NCBI RefSeq assembly: GCF_001659705.1
Contig: NZ_CP015971.1
Span: 434,001 to 498,000 of the forward strand
Origin: Arachidicoccus sp. BS20
GTDB taxonomy: Bacteria > Bacteroidota > Bacteroidia > Chitinophagales > Chitinophagaceae
Length of the DNA stretch: 64,000 nucleotides
Reading direction: 5' to 3'
The position numbers were made by a program, and so were the translations under genes. Under the pieces are notes generated by a model. That model was not told the origin of the DNA. It worked only from the letters and a program-made list of their open reading frames with translations, and did not search any database. Positions within the stretch are counted from its first letter, which is position 1. Each line of letters starts with the position of its first letter. Shown here piece by piece: positions 24,833 through 33,649 of this stretch.

Positions 24833-25444
24833 ATGAAACATTTGTCGGTATTATTCTTTTTGGCGTTTTCAACCATCAACACATCTTTTGCGGGTAGTAG
24901 TAATGGTATTCCGTCTGACATCATCAGCAGTTCTTCAGCTACGGTTCCCTTAACACTCACTTCTTTTTCCGGTTCATTGTCAAACGGAACAGTACAATTG
25001 CATTGGCAAACCGGTATTGAAGCCGGACTGTCTTATTTTGAAATAGAAAAAAGTACGGATAGTAAAAATTATAAAAAAATTGCTGAAATTTCATCCAAAA
25101 GCAAAAGTAACAGCGATTATATTTATTCGTTTATCCAGACTGACAGCGTGGAGTATTATCGTTTAAGTCTTGTAGGTTACGATGGTACCAGCACATACAG
25201 CAATATCATTCCTTTAATGCAAAAAACAGCGAAGCGATTTTATGTGTATCCAAATCCTGCAACCAACTATATCAATATCAATCTTGAAAATGCTTCTGTA
25301 TTATACATTTATTCGGCGGGTGGAATACTCGTACAAACTGCAACTTTGCCCGAAGGCTTCAACCAAGTACAACTCGATAAGTTGAGCGCCGGCGTTTATT
25401 ATGCGACTGTTGGTATGCAAAAAATTAAATTTGTAAAGCAATAA
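24833..25444 (+). CDS. Small secreted protein with type IX sorting domain
   Basis: The 203-residue protein has a signal peptide (to about 21, SFAG), a middle fibronectin-like region (LTSFSGSLSNGTVQLHWQT, then YFEIEKSTDSKNYKKIAEI) common before T9SS tails, and a C-terminal sorting domain from about 130 with FYVYPNPATNYINI and LSAGVYYATVGMQKIKFVK. It therefore leaves the cell by the type IX system, and there is almost no cargo domain besides the FnIII-like part, so it may be a small adhesin or surface filler. A -7 promoter element lies 58 bp upstream and a terminator follows. Confidence 0.85.
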   Translation: MKHLSVLFFLAFSTINTSFAGSSNGIPSDIISSSSATVPLTLTSFSGSLSNGTVQLHWQTGIEAGLSYFEIEKSTDSKNYKKIAEISSKSKSNSDYIYSFIQTDSVEYYRLSLVGYDGTSTYSNIIPLMQKTAKRFYVYPNPATNYININLENASVLYIYSAGGILVQTATLPEGFNQVQLDKLSAGVYYATVGMQKIKFVKQ

Positions 25445-25472
25445 AGTTTTATAAATAAAATCATTTTTATTC

Positions 25473-25503
25473 AAAGCCGTTTCGATTTTTCGGGCGGCTT
25501 TTT
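25473..25503 (+). terminator. Rho-independent terminator after T9SS cargo gene
   Basis: AAAGCCG (25473-25479) pairs with CGGCTTT (25495-25501) around a 15-base loop, followed by more T. It lies 28 bp after the stop at 25444. Confidence 0.7.
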
Positions 25504-25539
25504 ATTGTGTCAAAACTTTAATAAATAATTCCGGATAAT

Positions 25540-27327
25540 TTAATCGCTATCCAAACTTCCGATAAACGCAATCAAATCATTTTTTTCTTTTTGGGAGAGA
25601 TTCAATTTGTCCGATGACAATGTTTGATTTTCCACATCAAAACCTAAACCTGCGCCGCCGCCTTTATCATAAAAATCGATGACTTGCTCCAATGTCGCAA
25701 ACACGCCATTATGCATATAGGGTGCAGTACGTGCGGCATTGCGCACAGTTGATGTTTTAAAAGCGTACTTTAAAGCGTCCACATGAACAATGCTGTACTG
25801 TCCTAAATCCGTATCAATTGTATTGCCTGCCGAGGTTGCAGGAACGCCGATTACTTCTGCGTCAATCTTTACAAATCGCGGAGGAACCGTGCCGTTGAAT
25901 AATGGTAGATAATGACACGTAGCGCACTTTGCTTTTCCCGTAAACAAATTAAATCCGTTGATTTCATCTTGGTTCAATGCAGATGAATTGCCGCGCATAT
26001 ATTTGTCAAAGCGGCTGTTAAGTGCTGCCAGGCTGCGCATATACGAAGCAATAGCATTCATTACTTCAAATGAATCGATGTCGTTTTTATGTTGCGGATA
26101 TGCTGTTGCAAATAACACTTTATACTTTTTACTTTTGTTCAGTTTTTCTGTGGCCGTCCGCATTGAACCGTGCATTTCATTTTTATTTTCGACCACATCG
26201 CGTGCTTGTTCTTCGTGCGTAATAGCTCTTAAATCGTAAAACAAAGCAGGCTGAAACACACTGTTTAGCAGCGTTGGCGTATTTCGTGGCAGCGGTTTAT
26301 TTGTTCCGATAATGGTATTTTTTACCAATCCGTCGGCAAATGCTTTATCCGGTTGATGACAAGATTGGCAACTTCTTGTTCCATCGCCTGAAAGATTTTT
26401 ATCGGCAAACAATAATTTTCCCAGCGCTATTTTCTGCGGCGTAACAAAGGAAGACGGATTCGGCACATAAGCATTAATATCGAAAGCATCGGTATCGAAA
26501 AGCGTTTGCGCACTTTGCTTTAATAAACGATTATACAAAAGTGGATGAAGATGTAATTGCTTTTCCAAATGCGTTATTCCGATTGTAACCGAATCGGCAT
26601 AAAGTCTGATAAATGCTGCACGGTTGAACGTATAGAAGTCTTTGTTTTGAAGAAGGCAATCGATAGCTGCATCAAATTTTTCGTCCAGTTTTCCGATATT
26701 ATTTTTATTGAGATAACGACCAATAATATTTTTAATGCTTTGCAAAGCTGTTGCAGACTCCTGCATACTCTTCAATGTAAGCGGATTGTCAAAGCCCGTG
26801 ATACCAAGCGTTTCAATGCGGAACACTTCTAATTTCGCAGCGTCGAATATTTGCCAGCCGGCAATATCAATATTTTTAAAATAGGTCTTGTAATCGTCGC
26901 ATTGAAATTGTATTTGTTGCAGTTGATATATCAGCGAATCTTTCTTAGTAGCATCGTACTTCGGAAATAAAAATGATTCCATTACCTGCAAACCGCCGGG
27001 CGCTGTGACTGCGCCGTTTGGTTCGACTTCTTCCACCGGCGCACCGTTTACCAAACGGGAAGCAACGGGCGAAAAATACTCGGTTGCCCATTCTATTTTC
27101 TTATACTCGTTTCTTAATTGAAGAAAAGTTAGTTGCAATGTTTTTTCATCGGCATTGTTTTTCAAGTCATTCAAAAAATCATTTTTTACGAAAATAAAAC
27201 TATCCACTTGCTTCGCCAATGCAGGTGCAATCAGTGTTTCGGGCGATTGTTCTTTTCTATTGCAAGAAAAAAACAGGTAGCCGGAAGCTCCAATAAAAAT
27301 TATAATAATGACTAAAAACTTCTTCAT
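25540..27327 (-). CDS. Di-haem cytochrome c peroxidase family lipoprotein with N-terminal helical domain
   Basis: The 595-residue protein has a lipoprotein-type signal (YLFFSC, Cys22), a helical N-terminal domain of about 250 residues, and a C-terminal CcpA/MauG-type domain with two haem-binding motifs, CQSCH near 319 and CATCH near 467. It would sit in the periplasm and reduce hydrogen peroxide or oxidise a protein partner. FADGLVKNTIIGTNKPLPRNTPTLLN is split in the usual post-haem region, and APYMHNGVFATLEQVIDFYDKGG near the C-terminus is typical of the family. The long N-terminal helical domain recalls those found with iron or organic-ligand oxidising relatives. It follows the phosphoesterase gene by 72 bp. 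Confidence 0.88.
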   Translation of the reverse strand: MKKFLVIIIIFIGASGYLFFSCNRKEQSPETLIAPALAKQVDSFIFVKNDFLNDLKNNADEKTLQLTFLQLRNEYKKIEWATEYFSPVASRLVNGAPVEEVEPNGAVTAPGGLQVMESFLFPKYDATKKDSLIYQLQQIQFQCDDYKTYFKNIDIAGWQIFDAAKLEVFRIETLGITGFDNPLTLKSMQESATALQSIKNIIGRYLNKNNIGKLDEKFDAAIDCLLQNKDFYTFNRAAFIRLYADSVTIGITHLEKQLHLHPLLYNRLLKQSAQTLFDTDAFDINAYVPNPSSFVTPQKIALGKLLFADKNLSGDGTRSCQSCHQPDKAFADGLVKNTIIGTNKPLPRNTPTLLNSVFQPALFYDLRAITHEEQARDVVENKNEMHGSMRTATEKLNKSKKYKVLFATAYPQHKNDIDSFEVMNAIASYMRSLAALNSRFDKYMRGNSSALNQDEINGFNLFTGKAKCATCHYLPLFNGTVPPRFVKIDAEVIGVPATSAGNTIDTDLGQYSIVHVDALKYAFKTSTVRNAARTAPYMHNGVFATLEQVIDFYDKGGGAGLGFDVENQTLSSDKLNLSQKEKNDLIAFIGSLDSD

Positions 27328-27399
27328 TCAAATTCAAAATAACAAAAAGGAGCAACATAAAGCCGCTCCTCTTCTTCTAAAACTAAACGAAATATTCTC

Positions 27400-28785
27400 T
27401 TAAAAATTAAATGCGTTTGAAAAAGGATTGGCATTTTTATCTCTTTCCGCCAGCGGTGCAAGCCCCCATCTTTTTTCGATAAACGCAAGAATGCTTACTG
27501 TTTCATACTGTGTATGGTCAACAAAACCTTTTTTAGCAAACGGAGAAATGATGATTGCCGGAATGCGTGTTCCCGGTCCCCATTTATCGATTACAGGCGG
27601 CTTCACGTGGTCCCAAAAACCACCATGTTCATCATACGTTACAATGATTACGGCATCTTTGCCATTTGGTCCGTTCAGTACATCGTTAATTAATTCTACT
27701 GTATGATTTTCGCCGTCGCGCACATTGGAATATCCTGGATGCTCGTTATATTTTCCCAAAGGCTTCACAAACGAAACTGCAGGCAGTGTACCGTTTTTAG
27801 CGGCAGCTATAAAATCTTCTTCATCTTTCAGATGTTCTTTTTTACCTTCTGTTCCATCGGCATATTTTGCAAAGTATGCAAACGGTTGATGATGAAACTG
27901 GAAGCTTGGGTCGGGATGCCCTGCAAGCGCATTGTTCCAGCCGCCGGAATACCAGGCCCAGGAAATGCCTTTATCACTTAACCTGTCGCCAATGGTCGGG
28001 ATGGTTTGATTGGGAACCAATGCTGCTGTATCAACTCCTTCGGGATGCGGATTGTTCACGGTATAGCTCGTGTTCACAACATGACCGTCGGGAGTTAGTT
28101 GTCCGTCCTGAATTAATTTCCCCGAAGAATCTAACACTGCCTTCATATAACTGGGCGCATTGGGAAAAACAGGCGCAGCACAGGAAATCAAAAACATATG
28201 GTTCAAAAACGAACCGCCAAATGCGCTATGAAAAAAACTGTCGCACAACACATAATCTTTGGCATATTTATATAATGGCAATAACTTGGTTTTGTAGTAA
28301 CCCATCGAAAGCGCACCGGAGTTGCCAAAGACAGAATTATACAAAGCGTATTTATCCATTTTGCCGTCGTCAATTTCCATTTGTTCTTCGTAATAAGCGT
28401 GCAGTACATCAGGTGTTTCTAAATCGGCAGGCACATATTGGTCTATGTTGAAATAAGTATTAGGCAAATTTTTCGGGAAAGACATATAGCCCATCACAGG
28501 CGGCAAAGTGTCATAAGGTTTGCCCGTTGAATCGACTTGGGTTATCATTTCTTTACTTGCGTTGGACAAGCCGTTTGCACCCGGAAACTGCCCGAATAAA
28601 TTATCAAAACTGTGGTTTTCCAGGTAGATAACCACCACGTGATTTACTTCATTGATGCTGTGCTTTTCTTTTTTACAGCCCCATAAACATCCGCTTAAAG
28701 TCAATACTGCAAAGGATTTCAGCGCAAACCATTTACTTTTTTCCTTATAAAAAAACTTACTCATAATGTCTTTAGATTTGTTCAA
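27400..28785 (-). CDS. Phosphoesterase (acid phosphatase / phospholipase C family) lipoprotein
   Basis: The 461-residue protein belongs to the alkaline-phosphatase-like PF04185 family: metal-site motif VVIYLENHSFDNLFGQ near 51-66, FSKK-free core, and TYDEHGGFWDHV near 384-395 with a further metal-binding DHTQYE near 430. A lipoprotein signal (LWGC, Cys about 37) points to membrane anchoring on the periplasmic or outer face. It hydrolyses phosphate mono- or diesters; the exact substrate is unknown. A second Met at 28764 is an equally good start and gives a tighter signal peptide. It is divergent from the GH3 gene, with a 152-bp shared upstream region. Confidence 0.88.
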   Translation of the reverse strand: MNKSKDIMSKFFYKEKSKWFALKSFAVLTLSGCLWGCKKEKHSINEVNHVVVIYLENHSFDNLFGQFPGANGLSNASKEMITQVDSTGKPYDTLPPVMGYMSFPKNLPNTYFNIDQYVPADLETPDVLHAYYEEQMEIDDGKMDKYALYNSVFGNSGALSMGYYKTKLLPLYKYAKDYVLCDSFFHSAFGGSFLNHMFLISCAAPVFPNAPSYMKAVLDSSGKLIQDGQLTPDGHVVNTSYTVNNPHPEGVDTAALVPNQTIPTIGDRLSDKGISWAWYSGGWNNALAGHPDPSFQFHHQPFAYFAKYADGTEGKKEHLKDEEDFIAAAKNGTLPAVSFVKPLGKYNEHPGYSNVRDGENHTVELINDVLNGPNGKDAVIIVTYDEHGGFWDHVKPPVIDKWGPGTRIPAIIISPFAKKGFVDHTQYETVSILAFIEKRWGLAPLAERDKNANPFSNAFNF

Positions 28786-28937
28786 AACAATTCAATCAAA
28801 ACGCAAAAGAAAATGTTCTGCACATAAACCTGCGATTCTCTATGTAATCATATTATTAATTTTTCCAGTTCAGTAAAAATGAATACCGTATTTATGATTT
28901 ATCTTCAACCTCTCAAAATCATTTATCGTTTTACAAA

Positions 28938-30656
28938 ATGAAAAAAATATTTTACTTATCCGCATTGGCGCTTCTCTCCTTTTCTGCAAATGGGCAGCAT
29001 TTATTCAAACACTCATCCAAAGCCACGAAATGGGTGGACAGCGTGTATAATTCTTTGACGCCCGACCAGCGCATTGCGCAACTCATGGTCATTCGTGAAA
29101 GCAGCATGGATGCAAAAGGTCGTCCAATCATTTATGCAGATTCGATAAAAGAATACATTAAAAAATACAACATCGGCGGCATCTGTTTGTTCCAGGGGAC
29201 TTCCGCAATACAAACGCAAAACATCAACGACTTTCAGCAGCTCGCGCAAACACCTTTATTCACGTGCATCGATGGGGAAACCGGACTTGGAATGCGCATG
29301 GAAGATGTGGGAAAAATCCCCGACCAACTGACTTTAGGCGCAATGCGTAACTCGGAAAAATTTGTTTATCAAATAGGAAAAACCATTGCCGAACAGTGCA
29401 GACGCACAGGCATCAACGTTGATTATGCACCGGTTGTGGACATTAATAACAATCCGAAAAATCCGGTAATCGGTTACCGTTCTTTCGGGCAGGATAAATA
29501 TGTGGTGGCGAAATACGGAGTTGCCATAATGAAGGGGATGCAAGACAACGGCGTGATGGCTTGCGCCAAGCATTTTCCCGGTCATGGCGATGTGGATGTG
29601 GACTCGCATTTGGATTTGCCCGTGATTCACAAATCGCTTGAAAGCCTTGATACGCTTGAGTTGTATCCGTTTAAAAAAATGTTTAAAGCAGGTGTCGGAA
29701 GCGTAATGATTGCGCATCTTTCCATTCCGAAGATTGACAGCACGCCGCATTTGGCAAGCTCTTTGTCGCCGAAATTTGTTACCGATTTACTGAGAAAAAA
29801 AATAGGCTTCAAAGGCATTTCTTTTACCGATGCTTTAGGTATGAAAGGTGTCGCCAAGTTTTTTCCGCAAGGCGAAATTGCCGTAAAATCTTTGGAAGCA
29901 GGCAACGATATGCTTTGCCTTCCCGAAGATATTCCGGTAAGCATTCAGAAAATTGAAACAGCCATTAACGATGGAAAATTATCATGGAATGATTTGGAAC
30001 AACGAATCAAAAAAGTGCTGTATGTAAAATATAATGTGGGATTATACAAAATACAAAACATAGATACAGCAGGTATTTCAGCCGATTTAAACAAAGATAT
30101 AAAAAGCATCAGAGCAGAAGTAGCAAAGAAATCATTAACGGCAGTTGCATTGGAAAACAACCGCTTCACTCCTATCAATACGAAACAAAAAATCGCTTAT
30201 GTTGCTATTGGTGTGAAAGACAGCAACGCTATTTCAAAAGATATGCAAGAATTGAATGCAAGTGTTTTCAAACTTTCATATAAGGCATCTGACAATGATG
30301 CAAAAGTACTGTTGAGTCAATTGAAAAACGGAAAATTCGACAAAGTAATTGTAGGCATTCACGATTTCAGTAAGCGACCCGCACATAATTTCAACATGAG
30401 CGAAGCCTCCATTAACTTGATGAATAAAATTGTTCAAAGTTATCCGTCTGCCGTTGCAGTTGTCTTCGGTAATCCTTATGCCATTGCAAATGTTTCTGAT
30501 TATAAAAATATCATCGCTTGTTATGAAGATGATGATATTTTTCAACAAAATGCTTTTGATTTCTTAATGGGCAAAACGTATGCAAAAGGAAGGTTGCCGG
30601 TTTCTGTAAACACTGCAATGCCTTATGGCACGGGCATTTTGGTAAAAACGAAGTAA
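28938..30656 (+). CDS. Glycoside hydrolase family 3 protein (beta-N-acetylhexosaminidase type)
   Basis: The 572-residue protein has a signal peptide (ANGQ) and the NagZ-type GH3 domain: KHFPGHGDVDVDSHLDLPV at about 212-230 with the catalytic Asp/His loop, and SFTDALGMKGV with the nucleophile Asp near 297. A C-terminal GH3-C-like domain occupies about 370-572. It probably releases N-acetylglucosamine from peptidoglycan fragments or chitin-like material in the periplasm. Some Bacteroidota homologues are about 1000 residues, with an added beta-lactamase-type domain; this one lacks that. It converges with gldH, with the stop codons 2 bp apart. Confidence 0.9.
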   Translation: MKKIFYLSALALLSFSANGQHLFKHSSKATKWVDSVYNSLTPDQRIAQLMVIRESSMDAKGRPIIYADSIKEYIKKYNIGGICLFQGTSAIQTQNINDFQQLAQTPLFTCIDGETGLGMRMEDVGKIPDQLTLGAMRNSEKFVYQIGKTIAEQCRRTGINVDYAPVVDINNNPKNPVIGYRSFGQDKYVVAKYGVAIMKGMQDNGVMACAKHFPGHGDVDVDSHLDLPVIHKSLESLDTLELYPFKKMFKAGVGSVMIAHLSIPKIDSTPHLASSLSPKFVTDLLRKKIGFKGISFTDALGMKGVAKFFPQGEIAVKSLEAGNDMLCLPEDIPVSIQKIETAINDGKLSWNDLEQRIKKVLYVKYNVGLYKIQNIDTAGISADLNKDIKSIRAEVAKKSLTAVALENNRFTPINTKQKIAYVAIGVKDSNAISKDMQELNASVFKLSYKASDNDAKVLLSQLKNGKFDKVIVGIHDFSKRPAHNFNMSEASINLMNKIVQSYPSAVAVVFGNPYAIANVSDYKNIIACYEDDDIFQQNAFDFLMGKTYAKGRLPVSVNTAMPYGTGILVKTK

Positions 30657-30658
30657 AT

Positions 30659-31120
30659 TTATTCATTCACTTTTTCAACCCTTACACCTACATTTAAAAT
30701 ATTCTGCAAAGGATTTTCGGGCATCAATTGTTCCAGTACGAAACCATTGTTGCCCGCTTTTAATTTTTGTGGTTTGGTATTTAGTTTTACGCGGGTTTCA
30801 ATAATATCGCCAAGCGTATCGCCGTACCAGTTTTTATTTTCGCCCAGCGGCAAATTTACTTTTGTAGTAATTGCGGTGTCTCCGGGCGAAATAAACGAAT
30901 AATTCAGCAATAGGTTGTTATACCGAAAACCTTGTGTGTGGCGGATTACCGCGAAAATGTTGTAGAGAGAAGCGGTATCTGCAATCTCAATTTTAATCCA
31001 CGGTTTGTATGCAGCGTTCCATGCATGCTTTGAAAAAGCAACTGTTTTTTCAGAAACAAAAGGTTGCTTACAAGCAAACATAGAAACACTCAAAGCCAAA
31101 AGAAAATATTTCTTCTTCAC
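30659..31120 (-). CDS. gldH: Gliding motility lipoprotein GldH
   Basis: The 153-residue product has a lipoprotein signal (MFAC, Cys17) and the GldH pattern: FSKHAWNAAYKPWIKIEIAD, YNIFAVIRHTQGFRYNNLLL and the closing LEQLMPENPLQNILNVGVRVE, shortened here to the conserved parts. In Flavobacterium GldH is a needed part of gliding/type IX secretion, held in the cell envelope. Here it follows the exo/endonuclease-fold gene by 9 bp and yicC further upstream, so it seems to be the last gene of a three-gene operon. Presence of T9SS cargo proteins in the same window is consistent with a working type IX system. Confidence 0.85.
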   Translation of the reverse strand: MKKKYFLLALSVSMFACKQPFVSEKTVAFSKHAWNAAYKPWIKIEIADTASLYNIFAVIRHTQGFRYNNLLLNYSFISPGDTAITTKVNLPLGENKNWYGDTLGDIIETRVKLNTKPQKLKAGNNGFVLEQLMPENPLQNILNVGVRVEKVNE

Positions 31121-31129
31121 AAATAAAAA

Positions 31130-31984
31130 TTAATTGAAATCTACAACAGAAAATACCGGACAATGGTCGGACGGATATTTCCCCATGTCATAAGTATCGC
31201 TTAAAACCGCCCAGCTTTTTACGGAAAATTCTTTGCTTACAAAAATGTGGTCAATCAATTCGCCATCGTTCACTTTTCCAAATCCGTTAAAACTGCCGCG
31301 CGGATAGTATGGTTCTTTGGCAGAAACATATGTATCTCTTATTCTGCCTGAGTTTGCAAGCAATTTATACCATTCGGAATTGTTGCCGCCGTTAAGGTCG
31401 CCGGTCATAATTACAGGTGCATTCCCTGCAATTGCAGGAATTTTTTGCAGCATCAGCTTACTGCTTTGGTTACGCGCATAATCTTTCTCATAATCATAAT
31501 GCACATTAAACATAAAAAATATCTTTCCCGAAGATTTTACTTTCATTTCAACCCAGGTACACATTCTGTTACAACACGGTGCATCCCAGCTTTTTGATGG
31601 AACATTCGGCGTGGCGGACAGCCAAAAATCGCCGCTTTTCAGTACTTCAAATTTATCGGTTTTATAAAAAATCGCTTCGTGTTCGCCGGCTTCTTTTCCA
31701 TCGTCTCTACCAATACCGTAATATGCAAAACCTTCTGGCAGTGCTGCTTTCAGCGTAATCAACTGATGTTGCAGAGCTTCCTGTACACCGAAAATATCAA
31801 AATCGTGATACTTAATCAAATCTGCAACGTGCGTACAACGGTCTGTCCATAAGTTGCCTGTATCATACGTATTTTCATTTCTTAGATTGTAAGTACCTAC
31901 ACGTAGTTCCTGTGCATGAATCTTAGTCAAGACAAGAAAAAAAGTTGCTACAAAAATTGCTTTGTAAAAGCTTGTCCGCTTCAT
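31130..31984 (-). CDS. Secreted endonuclease/exonuclease/phosphatase family protein
   Basis: The 284-residue protein has a signal peptide (IHAQ) and all main EEP-fold motifs: VGTYNLRNEN, FGVQEALQHQ (metal Glu), VHYDYE, TGDLNGGNNSEW (catalytic Asp/Asn), DHIFVSKEF and SDHCPVFSVV (catalytic His). Members are Mg-dependent phosphoesterases acting on nucleic acids, inositol phosphates or sphingomyelin; the periplasmic location makes phosphate scavenging plausible. It lies 31 bp after yicC and 9 bp before gldH. A conserved CCNRMCTW cysteine segment near 135-142 could form a disulphide. Confidence 0.88.
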   Translation of the reverse strand: MKRTSFYKAIFVATFFLVLTKIHAQELRVGTYNLRNENTYDTGNLWTDRCTHVADLIKYHDFDIFGVQEALQHQLITLKAALPEGFAYYGIGRDDGKEAGEHEAIFYKTDKFEVLKSGDFWLSATPNVPSKSWDAPCCNRMCTWVEMKVKSSGKIFFMFNVHYDYEKDYARNQSSKLMLQKIPAIAGNAPVIMTGDLNGGNNSEWYKLLANSGRIRDTYVSAKEPYYPRGSFNGFGKVNDGELIDHIFVSKEFSVKSWAVLSDTYDMGKYPSDHCPVFSVVDFN

Positions 31985-32015
31985 GGTTTTATGGAGTTTA
32001 TTTGAAAAATAGTTT

Positions 32016-32891
32016 TTATAACACGTTCAATATTTGTTCCTTCGCTTTTTCCAGCTCGTCTTTCATTTCTACCACGTAACGTTGTATGTCGATGTCATAA
32101 GCTTTTGAGCCTGTAGTGTTGATTTCGCGACCGATTTCCTGTAAAATAAAAGCAAGTTTTTTCCCTTTTGACACGCCTTTTTCTTTCAATATTTCTTTAA
32201 AATAATTGCAATGATTTTTCAGGCGTACCTGCTCTTCGCTGATATCTATTTTTTCAATGTAATAAATCAGTTCCTGTTCCAGACGATGCTCGTCATAATT
32301 TTCTTTGCCTACGTAATCGCTCAATAGCTTTACAAAATTTTCTTTGATTTTTACACGACGGTTTGGTTCAATTTCCGCAATCAGCGGTTGCAGTTTTTCT
32401 ATGTTGTTGATGCGTTCCAGTAAATCTTTTTCCAGCACTTTCCCTTCGTTTTCGCGATGTAAATTCAACAGGCGCAATGCTTCTTTCAATACATCTCTGA
32501 AAGCATTAAAATCATTTTCACTCAGTACCTCAGTCGAATTAACCACCACATCGGGTAACTTTAATATAGCACTTAAAATATTATCCTTGCTTGCATTCAA
32601 TTCCGTGGCAAGCGTTTCAAGCGTTGTATAAAAATATTTTGCAACGTCCGTGTTTATTGAAAGTGTTTTGGGTGCGCCGTTTTGCTTAATAGTAATTACA
32701 CATTCAACACTTCCCCTTGTAAGTGCATCGGAAATATCGTTGCGAATGTCAAATTCGTAAGGCTTTAGCAAGGCAGGGATGTTCAGCCTTATATCGTATT
32801 GTTTTCCGTTTAAAGATTTTAGTTCAATTAAAAAAGTTTTGTCGCCAATTGTTCTTTCCGCGCGCCCGTAACCTGTCATCGAATGAAGCAT
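32016..32891 (-). CDS. YicC/YloC family endoribonuclease
   Basis: At 291 residues the protein matches YicC in length. It begins SMTGYGRAERTIGDKTFLIELKSLN (split over 4-28), has the central RGSVECVITI, and ends with the C-terminal block EIGREINTTGSKAYDIDIQRY and VEMKDELEKAKEQILNVL. YicC-type proteins are RNases implicated in small-RNA turnover in the cytoplasm. It is first in a likely operon with the EEP-fold gene and gldH. A TAGGTTTG -7-like element (32907-32914 on the minus strand) is 16 bp upstream, but no matching -33 was seen. Confidence 0.92.
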   Translation of the reverse strand: MLHSMTGYGRAERTIGDKTFLIELKSLNGKQYDIRLNIPALLKPYEFDIRNDISDALTRGSVECVITIKQNGAPKTLSINTDVAKYFYTTLETLATELNASKDNILSAILKLPDVVVNSTEVLSENDFNAFRDVLKEALRLLNLHRENEGKVLEKDLLERINNIEKLQPLIAEIEPNRRVKIKENFVKLLSDYVGKENYDEHRLEQELIYYIEKIDISEEQVRLKNHCNYFKEILKEKGVSKGKKLAFILQEIGREINTTGSKAYDIDIQRYVVEMKDELEKAKEQILNVL

Positions 32892-32923
32892 AGATACTAT
32901 TTTTCACAAACCTACTTAAAAAT

Positions 32924-33095
32924 GGCCACAGATGCACGGATGATTTTTATTAAATATAGATGTTTGAAAAAGAAGCCACAGATGCACAGATTTTTATTTG
33001 GACTCTTTCAATAATCGATTAGAAATAAAATCTTGAAAAACACAAAATAGAAATGAGATGGAAATACAATAAAAAATCATCTGCACATCTGTGGC
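32924..33095 (+). repeat. GCCACAGATGCAC inverted-repeat cluster, left of GxxExxY gene
   Basis: GCCACAGATGCAC occurs at 32925-32937 and again at 32975-32987, followed by the inverse arm TCTGCACATCTGTGGC ending at 33095. The arms would pair across about 100-150 bp. This type of cacagatgcacagat sequence is a known-looking dispersed Bacteroidota intergenic repeat. Confidence 0.8.
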
Positions 33096-33138
33096 AATCT
33101 CTCAAAATTTTGTACCTATGTAATTAAAATATATTGAC

Positions 33139-33509
33139 ATGGATTTTCTTTTCAAAGACGAAACTTATAAGATTATAGGTCTCTGTATGGAAGTACATAA
33201 TAATCTTGGCGTTGGTTTCTTGGAAATTGTATATAAAGATGCACTTGAACATGAGTTTCGGCAGGCAGAAATTTTGTATGAAAGAGAAAACAATATATTG
33301 TCAATTATAAAGGAATCGTTTTGCCGCATAAGTTTTACGCTGATTTTATAGTATTTGACAATATTATCTTGGAAATAAAATGTGCCGCTACAATAGCGGA
33401 TGAACACATCGCGCAAGCCATCAATTATTTAAAAGTTTCTCAAAATAAGGTTGCGCTTATTGTGAATTTTGGTGAACAAAGATTGAATTATAAAAGAATA
33501 GTATTGTAA
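33139..33509 (+). pseudogene. GxxExxY protein, frameshifted
   Basis: Two overlapping frames together encode a GxxExxY family protein of about 123 residues (PDDEXK_3-like fold, TIGR04256). The first (33139-33351) gives the start FKDETYKIIGLCMEVHNNLG and the name motif GFLEIVY. The second (33321-33509) gives LPHKFYADFIVFD, ILEIKC, AQAINYLK and LIVNFGE. Continuity is restored by adding one A to the four-A run at 33287-33290, so the gene appears to carry a single-base deletion. The family has nuclease-like residues but no known role. The gene is enclosed by two inverted-repeat pairs (32924-33095 and 33515-33629), a typical setting. Confidence 0.8.
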
Positions 33510-33514
33510 AACCA

Positions 33515-33629
33515 GCCGCAGATGCAGAGATAGTTTTAGTTTGTACTTTTGACTTGGCATTTAATCTTTATTCAATCAAAACTTGCCATATTATAATATA
33601 TCCGCAATTTTCATCTGTGTATCTGTGGC
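33515..33629 (+). repeat. GCCGCAGATGCAGAGAT inverted-repeat pair, right of GxxExxY gene
   Basis: GCCGCAGATGCAGAGAT at 33515-33531 faces the inverse ATCTGTGTATCTGTGGC at 33613-33629 across 81 bp. It is the same sequence family as the cluster on the other side of the pseudogene and ends 20 bp before the histidine kinase start. Confidence 0.75.
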
Positions 33630-33649
33630 AATCCTGTAAATTTCATCCT

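Noticed and set aside
27348-27370. Terminator between the phosphoesterase and peroxidase genes
   Set aside because: AGGAGC / GCTCCT forms only a 6-bp stem and no T-run follows on the minus strand.
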